DNA from: Erysipelotrichaceae bacterium
GTDB lineage: Bacteria; Bacillota_I; Bacilli_A; RFN20; CAG-826
DNA length: 7,428 nt
Assembly: GCA_031271635.1 (NCBI GenBank)
Contig: JAISVG010000091.1
Location: 1-7,428, forward strand
Reading direction: 5' to 3'
The notes below the pieces were generated by a model. That model saw only the letters and a program-made list of their open reading frames with translations. It was not told the DNA's origin and made no database searches. This document shows positions 1 to 6,612 of the stretch, in pieces (position 1 is the stretch's first letter; each line of letters starts with the position of its first letter). The translations under genes and the position numbers were made by a program.

Positions 1-1
1 A

Positions 2-409
2 AAAGCCTTTACTCAAAAATCACGAATGATTTTCGCGTGGGTTTTCGTTGCTGTTTTATACATCATCGCCGCGCTTCTTTTAATCTTTAAATTAGTTAAA
101 AACGAAACCCTTGACTCCATTACTACCGTCATTGTGGGACTTCTTATTGTGATTGGTTCTAATTACCTCTTTTATCGTCTTGTTTTTAAAAAGAAGGCTC
201 ATCAAAAAGCGACCACTAGCGAAACTAAAAAAGAGCCCGAAACTAAAGATCCGACCCCAGAAGCAGTGATTCTTCCAAAGATTGTCCATGAAGAACCCGT
301 TATTGAACCTACCGAACATCACGAAACAATAGTTAGCGATCATAAAAAAGAGGAACTAGAAGCCACAACTTCTAGTCCCCTTGATGAAACATCCGAAAAC
401 AAAGACTAA
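2..409 (+). CDS. Small two-helix membrane protein with acidic/basic tail, 5'-partial
   Basis: I do not recognise a family. The first in-frame ATG is at 26, but the frame is open back to base 2 and no Shine-Dalgarno precedes that ATG, so the true start probably lies outside the window. Counting from the ATG (127 codons), residues about 2-23 and 33-53 are hydrophobic and suit a membrane hairpin. The KKK cluster just after the second helix suggests that both ends are cytoplasmic. The rest (about 55-127) is a low-complexity, highly charged tail rich in Glu, Lys, Thr and Pro, probably disordered. It is the only plus-strand gene seen, and its TAA stop (407-409) lies one base from the stop of the convergent stomatin gene. 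No function can be assigned. Confidence 0.7.
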   Translation, partial: KAFTQKSRMIFAWVFVAVLYIIAALLLIFKLVKNETLDSITTVIVGLLIVIGSNYLFYRLVFKKKAHQKATTSETKKEPETKDPTPEAVILPKIVHEEPVIEPTEHHETIVSDHKKEELEATTSSPLDETSENKD

Positions 410-410
410 A

Positions 411-1367
411 CTATTCTTTAATTGACTCTTTAATAATATTAGCCACCGAAGCTAATTTTGAGATGTCGCTAGGAATAATGATTTTAGTAGCCTGTCCATC
501 AGCAACTTTTGCTAAAGTATCAAGACCACGTAGCTCAATCACTTCACTCGTCACCTTAACATTCTTAATTAACTCTAAGCCTTTAGCTTCGGCTTCTTTG
601 AGCATTAGAACGCTATTGGCTTCGGCTTCTTTAATCGCGCGAATTGATTCGGCTTCACCTTCTGCTAATCTAATCTTCGATTCTTTTTCTGCCTCAGCAT
701 TAAGAATCATTGACTGTTTTCTTCCTTCAGCAATTAAGATCGCCGAAGTCTTTTCGCCCTCAGCTAAAAGAATCTTTTCTCTTCTTTCTCTTTCAGCTCT
801 CATTTGACGTTCCATCGCGTCGCGAATATCTTTTGGAGGTAGAATATTCTTTAATTCGACACGGTTTACTTTAATACCCCAAGCATCAGTAGCTTCATCA
901 AGAACAATTCTCATACGATTATTGACTTGATCTCTTGAAGTAAGAGTTTCATCTAAATCCATATCACCAATGATATTTCTTAAGGTAGTTGCACTTAAGT
1001 TCTCAATTGCTGAAATCGGATATTCAACGCCATATGCATATTGCTTTGGATCAGTCACTTGAAAATATACTACTGTGTCAATTTGCATGGTGACGTTATC
1101 TTTAGTAATTACCGACTGTGGATCAAAGTCCCTTACTTGTTCCTTCATGGTAATCGTCTGAACTTTACGATCAAAAAATGGCACTAAAAAATGGAAACCA
1201 ACATCCCAGGTTTTGTGATACTTTCCTAGTCTTTCAATCACAACCTTGTAGCCTTGTCGCACAATTTTAAACGAACTAAAAAGAATCGCTAGAATAACAA
1301 CACCGAGAATCGACATCACCACAATGAGGGCAATTAAACCTCCGTCTACAACATCTGCTAAGAACAT
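411..1367 (-). CDS. SPFH/stomatin-like membrane-anchored scaffold protein (QmcA/YbbK type)
   Basis: A 318-residue SPFH (stomatin/prohibitin/flotillin) protein. Such proteins form large oligomeric rings at the membrane and are thought to organise membrane domains or modulate proteases and other membrane proteins. Residues about 10-31 are a hydrophobic N-terminal anchor, followed by an SPFH domain (about 33-190) with typical segments such as ERLGKY (45-50), a KEQVRDFDPQSVITKDNV stretch (75-92) and LRNIIGDMDLDE (129-140). Residues 200-265 form a coiled coil of six 11-residue repeats (LLAEGEKTSAI and variants), followed by a hydrophobic C-terminal segment. Length is normal for the bacterial QmcA/stomatin group. 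The start is supported by a GGGAGG site six to seven bases upstream and overlaps the end of nfeD by 10 bp. An SPFH gene beside nfeD is a well-known conserved pair. Family is sure; the precise role is not. Confidence 0.93.
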   Translation of the reverse strand: MFLADVVDGGLIALIVVMSILGVVILAILFSSFKIVRQGYKVVIERLGKYHKTWDVGFHFLVPFFDRKVQTITMKEQVRDFDPQSVITKDNVTMQIDTVVYFQVTDPKQYAYGVEYPISAIENLSATTLRNIIGDMDLDETLTSRDQVNNRMRIVLDEATDAWGIKVNRVELKNILPPKDIRDAMERQMRAERERREKILLAEGEKTSAILIAEGRKQSMILNAEAEKESKIRLAEGEAESIRAIKEAEANSVLMLKEAEAKGLELIKNVKVTSEVIELRGLDTLAKVADGQATKIIIPSDISKLASVANIIKESIKE

Positions 1368-1834
1368 AGTTTTTCCTCCCTTTCTAATTTATCAGTTCTT
1401 TTAACAACTAATTTATTACCCTTAATTGCCACAATGACCACAAGAGTATCAATCTCAATCGTCTCGTCTTTTTCTAAAGCTATAGCGGACCAGATTACTC
1501 CATTTAATCTTAACTCACCAATCTGAAGTTCGTTAATTTCTTTGGTTAACTTTGCGACATCGCCGATTTTTTCATCAATATTCGTTTTGACGCTGTTATG
1601 GGTCAGATACTTTTTCACAAATGGTCTTACCATAAACAAAGTCGCTAGCGAGAATATTACAAATACAATTAATTCTACATACCAAGGAATCCCTCCAATC
1701 GCGGATAATATCATCGCGACAATCGCTCCAACAAAAAACCAAATTGAAAACACATCAGTTGTAAAAATCTCAACTAATAAAGCAAGCAATGCAACACCTA
1801 ACCAGATCCAAATCATATATTGTTCAATTAGCAT
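1358..1834 (-). CDS. NfeD-like membrane protein with C-terminal OB-fold (short form)
   Basis: A 158-residue protein with three N-terminal membrane helices (about 7-24, 29-47 and 51-70) and a soluble C-terminal beta domain (about 85-147). That domain carries the NfeD OB-fold pattern IGDVAKL (90-96), GELRLNGVIWSA (106-117) and a closing run of beta strands. It lacks the ClpP-like serine protease domain of long NfeD proteins, so it belongs to the short YbbJ-like type, presumed to act with its stomatin partner at the membrane. The start is well supported: AAGGAGGT lies seven bases upstream, inside the last codons of the preceding gene, whose stop is only two bases away. Its own 3' end overlaps the stomatin start by 10 bp, suggesting translational coupling and roughly matched synthesis. 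Confidence 0.88.
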   Translation of the reverse strand: MLIEQYMIWIWLGVALLALLVEIFTTDVFSIWFFVGAIVAMILSAIGGIPWYVELIVFVIFSLATLFMVRPFVKKYLTHNSVKTNIDEKIGDVAKLTKEINELQIGELRLNGVIWSAIALEKDETIEIDTLVVIVAIKGNKLVVKRTDKLEREEKLCS

Positions 1835-1836
1835 CT

Positions 1837-2205
1837 TTATACCTCCTTCATATTTAGTATCAAATAATTCAACTTAGTGTCAAAAACTGCTGGAATCTTA
1901 ATACTACGACCAGCACTAAAACCGAATATCTCTTCAAGACGATGAACTAGAGCTGTGTTACTGATCTTCGTATAAGATGTTGCGACCGATAATTTTAAAG
2001 CATTTTCTTTATTCTCTTCGATGTTTTGATATTCATCCAAAGATAACGCTTTTAGAACAACACGCTTTTTCTCCTTATCGATTCCAACCCTGACAGCGGT
2101 TGCATACTCCAAACATTTTGAAGCCGTTTTATTTAAAACAATGCCATGTTTTTCAATAGTCGCAAAGCCTTCGAGTAGATTTTCTTTAAACCATTCTATC
2201 ACCAT
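1837..2205 (-). CDS. Unrecognised 122-residue soluble protein, first gene of the nfeD-stomatin operon
   Basis: I do not recognise this protein. It is predicted soluble, with no signal peptide or membrane helix. Alternating strand-like segments (GIVLNKTAS at 21-29, AVRVGIDKEKKRVVLKAL at 37-54, SIKIPAVFD at 101-109, NYLILNM at 113-119) flank a helix (about 84-95, NTALVHRLEEIFG region), suggesting a compact alpha/beta fold. The short strand-turn-strand start is loosely reminiscent of small DNA- or RNA-binding swapped-hairpin folds, but I cannot support that assignment. It is surely translated: an AAGGAGG site lies four bases before the ATG, a promoter sits directly upstream, and it is followed after two bases by nfeD, whose ribosome site lies inside this gene. 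The context suggests a cytoplasmic partner or regulator of the NfeD/SPFH pair, which is inference only. Confidence 0.8.
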   Translation of the reverse strand: MVIEWFKENLLEGFATIEKHGIVLNKTASKCLEYATAVRVGIDKEKKRVVLKALSLDEYQNIEENKENALKLSVATSYTKISNTALVHRLEEIFGFSAGRSIKIPAVFDTKLNYLILNMKEV

Positions 2206-2222
2206 ATGACCTCCTTGATAAC

Positions 2223-2252
2223 ATTATATAATAAAAAATAAAAATAATTCAA
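2223..2252 (-). promoter_or_regulatory. Putative sigma-A promoter for the 122-aa gene-nfeD-stomatin operon
   Basis: On the minus strand TTGAAT (2252-2247) is separated by 18 bases from a perfect TATAAT (2228-2223). Transcription would begin near 2216, so the AAGGAGG ribosome site (2216-2210) would lie at the very 5' end of the message, giving a leader of only about 11 bases. A second TATAAT (2272-2267) overlaps the queH stop but has no convincing -35. The whole gap is extremely AT-rich, so chance matches are easy. The position between two operons makes a promoter here likely. Confidence 0.55.
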
Positions 2253-2267
2253 AAAAATATAAAAATA

Positions 2268-2873
2268 TTATAAATGCTTCTTAAGTGAGTATTCGCAGCC
2301 ACAATATGTCTGTGAATATATCGCTACTTCTTTTCGCAGGGCATTTGCAGTTTCAAAGCCACCACCTTTTTTAAAATCAGAAAAAAGATACTTAATCGCT
2401 GGTGTCTTATTCTGTAAATCACGAGCGATTTGATTTACTAAGTTAGAATCTTTAAAACGCGATACCGTTAGTGTTGTGGTTAAATAGTCAAAGTGATTGA
2501 TTACGCCATACTGGAACGTTCTTGCAAGTCTTTTATGATAACAAATCGCACAACGCTTTCCTTGTTCTTTTTCAAGTGGATATTTGCTAAGATCTCTTTT
2601 AAAGGTATTATAAGCATAATCATCAACTACTAGCTCAATTTCATAACCTTTAAGATCTAAATACTCTTTAAGAGCATTAAGCCTTAAACGATACTCTTTT
2701 ACCGGAAAAATATTGGAATTAGAAAAAAATAAAGTTAATTTAAAATACTTGCTTAATTCCAACAAAGGATACATCGCACAGATACCACAGCAAACATGAA
2801 GCAAAAGGGATGGCTTCGTTTTTAACTCGGCAACTGTTTTTAAATAATTATCATGAGCATTAAACGGTTTCAT
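2268..2873 (-). CDS. queH: Epoxyqueuosine reductase QueH
   Basis: QueH (formerly DUF208) reduces epoxyqueuosine in tRNA to queuosine, the last step of Q formation, and replaces the cobalamin enzyme QueG. The 201-residue product has the family's metal-binding cysteines: HVCCGIC (26-32, with the Cys28-Cys29 pair), CAIC (108-111), and a C-terminal CGC (191-193). It also has NSNIFPVKEYRLRL (52-65) and YLTTTLTVSRFKDS (130-143), all typical. I start at the ATG at 2873, one base after the queA TAA (TAATATG), implying stop-restart coupling. A longer frame reaches an ATG at 2933 inside queA, but the extra 20 residues precede the usual family N-terminus and that ATG has no ribosome site. Third gene of the tgt-queA-queH transcript. 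Confidence 0.93.
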   Translation of the reverse strand: MKPFNAHDNYLKTVAELKTKPSLLLHVCCGICAMYPLLELSKYFKLTLFFSNSNIFPVKEYRLRLNALKEYLDLKGYEIELVVDDYAYNTFKRDLSKYPLEKEQGKRCAICYHKRLARTFQYGVINHFDYLTTTLTVSRFKDSNLVNQIARDLQNKTPAIKYLFSDFKKGGGFETANALRKEVAIYSQTYCGCEYSLKKHL

Positions 2874-2874
2874 A

Positions 2875-3896
2875 TTAATAAATAAACATTGCATCTCCAA
2901 AAGAAAAAAACCGATATTCCTGTTTAATCGCATGCTGATAACTTTTAAGGATTAATTCTCGCGAAGCAAAAGCACTCACTAACATTAAAAGCGTGGTTTT
3001 CGGGAGATGAAAATTAGTGATCATCGCATCTACTGCCTGAAACCGATAGCCTGGAGTAATAAAAATTCCGGTCTCATAGTTTCCGGCTTTGAACATGTTA
3101 AACTCTTGGTAGTTGGCTTCAAGGGTTCTCACACTAGTGGTTCCAATCGCAATGATCCGCTTATGATCACGCTTTGCAGCATTCAAAGCTTCCGCAGCCG
3201 CTTCATTAATACTATAAGTTTCATGATGCATAATATGGGCTGTCGTGTCTTGCGCCTTAACCGGTTTAAAGGTCCCAAGACCCACTTCAAGAGTAATATC
3301 AACGATAGTAATTCCCTTTGCTTCAATTGCTTTTAATAAGGCTTCACTAAAATGAAAACCTGCCGTTGGTGCGGCCGCCGAGCCAGGAACCTTGGCATAA
3401 ACTGTTTGATACCGCTCCTGATTGAGGAGTTTCGTTTTAATATAAGGTGGCAGTGGCATTTCACCAATTTCTTCCAAGCGTTCAAGAAAGATTCCTTCAT
3501 AAAAAAATTCCAGAATACGACGTCCTTCGCTTAAAACTTCGCGGCAGATCGCCGATAATTTAATAGAAAAAATGATTTCAGTACCCTGTTTCACAATTCT
3601 TGCATTTCCTAATAAACACTCATATCGATTATTTGTTAAATCTTTTAATAGTAAGACTTCAACCTTGCCATTCGTAACCTTCTTCATACCGTATAAGCGT
3701 GCCGGAATAACACGAGTATTATTTCTAACTAAAACATCATTTGGAGTTAAATAATCAAGAATATTGAAAAATGTCTGATCTTTGATCTCTCCGGTAGTTT
3801 TATTCAAAACAAGTAATCTACTCATCTCCCGCTGTTCTGGTGGAGTCTGGGCAATAAGTTTTTCTGGTAAATGATAATTAAAACATTCAATATCCA

Positions 3897-3897
<1 letters not shown>
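2875..3897 (-). CDS. queA: S-adenosylmethionine:tRNA ribosyltransferase-isomerase QueA
   Basis: QueA transfers and isomerises the ribosyl group of SAM onto preQ1 in tRNA, making epoxyqueuosine. The 340-residue protein is full length. Recognisable family segments are VLVRNNTRVIPARLYG (55-70), the ERYQTVYAKVPGSAAAPTAG stretch (161-180) running into FHF, LEVGLGTFKPV (203-213), IAIGTTSVRTLEA (249-261), and TNFHLPKTTLLMLVSAFA (294-311) near the C-terminus. The start is fixed by AGAGAGG six bases upstream and by the one-base overlap with the tgt stop (TAATG), a classic coupled junction. Its product is the substrate for the next gene, queH. Function is near certain. Confidence 0.97.
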
Positions 3898-5018
<1,121 letters not shown>

Positions 5019-5025
5019 CTATAAA

Positions 5026-5054
5026 ATTATATTCAAAATGTCGACTTTTGTCAC
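5026..5054 (-). promoter_or_regulatory. Promoter of the tgt-queA-queH operon, predicted nearly leaderless
   Basis: On the minus strand GTGACA (5054-5049, five of six matches to TTGACA) is followed after exactly 17 bases by a perfect TATAAT (5031-5026). Ordinary spacing places the transcription start at about 5020-5019, one or two bases before the tgt ATG at 5018. No purine-rich ribosome site exists in the 61-base gap, consistent with leaderless translation. The spacer contains an imperfect palindrome centred on GTCGAC. This is the best sigma-A match in the window. Confidence 0.7.
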
Positions 5055-5079
5055 TGCTTAGTCTTGTTTAACACTAAAT

Positions 5080-5574
5080 CTAGAATTTAAAATCAGTCAT
5101 CCTTGTCGCTCCAATTGTTTTAAAGAAAGCACGATTCTTTTTAAGCAACATGAAAACGACATAACCAATGATCATTACAACTGCTTCGCCCGCACAAACT
5201 CCCGCGAATGATAACCAAAATGGTGCTTCGAAAAGAAAATAGAGCATAAGACCAACAACGAAGCCATTAATCAAAACGGGATAAATAAGCGCGAGCAATA
5301 AATGTCGTGAGAAACTGATTAGTAACGCACTAAGAAGCGTCGCTAGAGTCCCAAAAGCAACGTCTACCAAACCAAGAGGCGATACTAAATTTGCCAGAAA
5401 ACAGCCTAAAGTCACCCCCCAGACATATTTCCGATTGAAAAAGCAGAACAAAATCAATAATTCAGCAAAACGAAATTGAATTTGCATAAATGAAATTGAA
5501 ACGGTAAGACTAGTGAGAGCAAAATATAAAGCTGCCAACATAGCATTTAAGACGACTTCGCGATTACTGAACAT
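5080..5574 (-). CDS. queT: QueT family queuosine-precursor transporter (ECF S component)
   Basis: QueT proteins are substrate-binding membrane components of energy-coupling-factor transporters and take up queuosine precursors, most likely preQ1. The 164-residue protein is highly hydrophobic, with about five to six membrane segments, and has the family signatures IQFRFAELL (32-40), GCFLANLVSPLG (57-68) and DVAFGTLATLL (71-81). Length is normal. The ATG follows AAGGAG by five bases, and that site forms part of a preQ1-I riboswitch, which independently supports the substrate. The shared ECF energising proteins (EcfA, EcfA', EcfT) are not in the window. Directly downstream lies the tgt operon, so the imported base feeds the next three enzymes. 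Confidence 0.93.
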   Translation of the reverse strand: MFSNREVVLNAMLAALYFALTSLTVSISFMQIQFRFAELLILFCFFNRKYVWGVTLGCFLANLVSPLGLVDVAFGTLATLLSALLISFSRHLLLALIYPVLINGFVVGLMLYFLFEAPFWLSFAGVCAGEAVVMIIGYVVFMLLKKNRAFFKTIGATRMTDFKF

Positions 5575-5581
5575 GACTTCT

Positions 5582-5613
5582 CCTTGTTTTTTAGATGGTT
5601 ATCAAGAACATCT
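5582..5613 (-). promoter_or_regulatory. preQ1 class I riboswitch controlling queT translation
   Basis: Read on the minus strand, AGATG (5613-5609) pairs perfectly with CATCT (5597-5593) to form P1. The 11-base loop holds CTTG (5606-5603), which pairs perfectly with CAAG (5586-5583) in the A-rich tail to form the H-type pseudoknot P2. A run of six A (5592-5587) matches the P1-docking A tail. The loop ends in GATAAC, whose C5598 sits where the ligand-pairing cytosine lies in the Thermoanaerobacter tengcongensis aptamer. The tail CAAGGAG contains the queT ribosome site (AAGGAG, 5585-5580), so ligand-bound folding would hide it and repress translation. No U-tract follows, so control is translational rather than by termination. 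Confidence 0.88.
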
Positions 5614-5620
5614 TTTTTTC

Positions 5621-5716
5621 TTATCTTGTATAGTATAACAGAAGACCGACTAGAACTGCAACCACCACAAACACTAAAATAAACACAATATGATTAATGA
5701 TCTTGCGCTTATTCAT
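5621..5716 (-). CDS. Small single-pass membrane protein (31 residues)
   Basis: This short reading frame lies between the prs-like gene and queT. The product begins MNKRKIINH, continues with one hydrophobic helix (about 10-28, rich in Val, Leu, Phe and Ile) and ends YYTR, as expected for a single-pass protein with a cytoplasmic basic N-terminus. Evidence for translation is good: AAAGGAG lies six bases before the ATG, inside the end of the prs-like gene, and the start overlaps that gene's stop by eight bases (ATGAATAA), a typical coupled junction. I recognise no family. Its stop lies seven bases upstream of the riboswitch, and its last codons also contain a putative queT promoter. It could be a real membrane peptide or a translated leader; I favour the former. 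Confidence 0.7.
   Translation of the reverse strand: MNKRKIINHIVFILVFVVVAVLVGLLLYYTR
5632..5661 (-). promoter_or_regulatory. Putative extended -10 promoter for queT, nested in the smORF
   Basis: On the minus strand TGTTATACT (5640-5632) is an extended -10 element (TG, one base, TATACT), preceded at 18 bases by a weak -35, TTGCAG (5661-5656). Transcription would start near 5625, giving a leader of about 50 bases that begins just before the preQ1 aptamer, the normal architecture for such a short riboswitch. The upstream gene can also read through. Confidence 0.55.
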
Positions 5717-6590
5717 TTTGTTCTCCTTTGATTGCGTCATAAAACAGTTTATCAATCACTAAATAGTTAACCTGTTCCAGAAGCGGTTTTCTTAAACTAT
5801 TGAAAACAAAAACATTTCGAAACTCAAATTCTTGCATTAGCTTTAATAGAACTTGTGGCTCGACAAGATGGGTAATAACTAAAGTTATTTCTTTAATACC
5901 GGACTTATGAAGTAAAAGCACTGCTTCCTTTATCGTTTCGCCGCTTGACAAAATATCATCAACAATAACTGCACTTTGATATGGAAGGGTTCCAGCAAAA
6001 GAAATCTTGATTCCGTTTTCATCACGAACTTTCCTAAAGCTTTTAGCATCAACCCCTAAAGCATGCGCTAAAGTTTCAGCGCGTTCGCTCCCACCGTGAT
6101 CTGGAGAAATAACCACCATCTTAGCAGTCGGCGAAATAAACTCTTTTAAATATGGCTGAGTCTTAATGTTATGAATTTCTAAGGGAACTTGTGTTAACGG
6201 GTTATGAAAATCAAGTGTAAAAATACGGCTAATGCCAGCATGCTTAAGTAGTTGTAATGAAAGAATAAAACTATTAGTTTGATGGTTTTTATCATTGATT
6301 TGCCGTGAAAAACTAAGATATGGGGCGATTAAATGGATGTGCTGAACTCCGTTTCGCCTTAGTAAATCAGCAACAGCCCCAATGTGAAAATATGTCACTT
6401 CAGGGGCGGAAATCGTCTTTGCCACAATATAGACAAGATCATATTCTATTAACTGATTAATTTCAAAAACACATTCTTGATCAAAAAAAACTTGCTTTTT
6501 TAAAGGAATGATCGTCCCATTTAGCAAAGTTGCAAGTGAAACGGTTAAATCTTTTTCAGCATTAAGAGCAACTAAACCGATGCGTTTCAT
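5709..6590 (-). CDS. Ribose-phosphate pyrophosphokinase family protein (PRPP synthetase-like)
   Basis: PRPP synthetases make phosphoribosyl pyrophosphate from ribose-5-phosphate and ATP for nucleotide, His, Trp and NAD synthesis. Family marks in the 293-residue product are PYLSFSRQ (90-97), TLDFHNP (125-131, with His129), ISPDHGGSERAE (161-172), the flexible-loop FRKVRD (185-190, Lys187 and Arg189), the PRPP loop VIVDDILSSGETI (208-220) with Asp211 and Asp212, and the TH pair (240-241). It is about 20 residues shorter than the usual bacterial enzyme and quite divergent, nearer in size to the short archaeal-type enzymes, so it may be the housekeeping enzyme of a reduced genome or a paralogue. 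No Shine-Dalgarno precedes the ATG; a -10-like box lies at leaderless distance. Its stop overlaps the smORF start. Confidence 0.85.
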   Translation of the reverse strand: MKRIGLVALNAEKDLTVSLATLLNGTIIPLKKQVFFDQECVFEINQLIEYDLVYIVAKTISAPEVTYFHIGAVADLLRRNGVQHIHLIAPYLSFSRQINDKNHQTNSFILSLQLLKHAGISRIFTLDFHNPLTQVPLEIHNIKTQPYLKEFISPTAKMVVISPDHGGSERAETLAHALGVDAKSFRKVRDENGIKISFAGTLPYQSAVIVDDILSSGETIKEAVLLLHKSGIKEITLVITHLVEPQVLLKLMQEFEFRNVFVFNSLRKPLLEQVNYLVIDKLFYDAIKGEQNE

Positions 6591-6596
6591 AATTTA

Positions 6597-6605
6597 ATAA
6601 TAGCA
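6597..6605 (-). promoter_or_regulatory. Possible extended -10 promoter of the prs-like gene
   Basis: TGCTATTAT (6605-6597, minus strand) fits an extended -10 box (TG, one base, TATTAT). Its spacing puts the transcription start at or next to the A of the ATG at 6590. No recognisable -35 is present at 16 to 18 bases. The match in AT-rich DNA could be chance, but it would explain the missing ribosome site. Confidence 0.35.
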
Positions 6606-6612
6606 AAAAATT

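Noticed and set aside
92..343. 83-codon minus-strand frame opposite the first gene
   Set aside because: It has no ribosome site and no protein-like features. The opposite strand has a coherent two-helix membrane protein with a charged tail.
463..807. 114-codon plus-strand open frame inside the stomatin gene
   Set aside because: It is the reverse shadow of the Ala/Glu-rich hendecad repeats, gives a low-complexity Ser/Ala product, and has no ribosome site.
1542..1877. 111-codon plus-strand open frame over nfeD
   Set aside because: It is antisense to a clear NfeD family gene and shows no ribosome site or recognisable protein.
2253..2270. Possible terminator after queH (AATAT-TTTT-ATATT followed by T residues)
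   Set aside because: The stem is only five A/U pairs in nearly pure AT sequence. It would be too unstable to call a terminator, although the U-run is suggestive.
2259..2272. Second TATAAT overlapping the queH stop
   Set aside because: No -35 element is visible at 16 to 18 bases, and the sequence composition makes chance matches likely. The downstream TTGAAT-18-TATAAT fits better.
3007..3754. Three plus-strand open frames opposite queA
   Set aside because: All lie antisense to a full-length, strongly conserved queA and have no translation signals.
5050..5079. Hairpin TTAGT/ACTAA between queT and tgt
   Set aside because: It is five to six weak pairs with a ten-base loop and no U-tract, so there is no support for termination.
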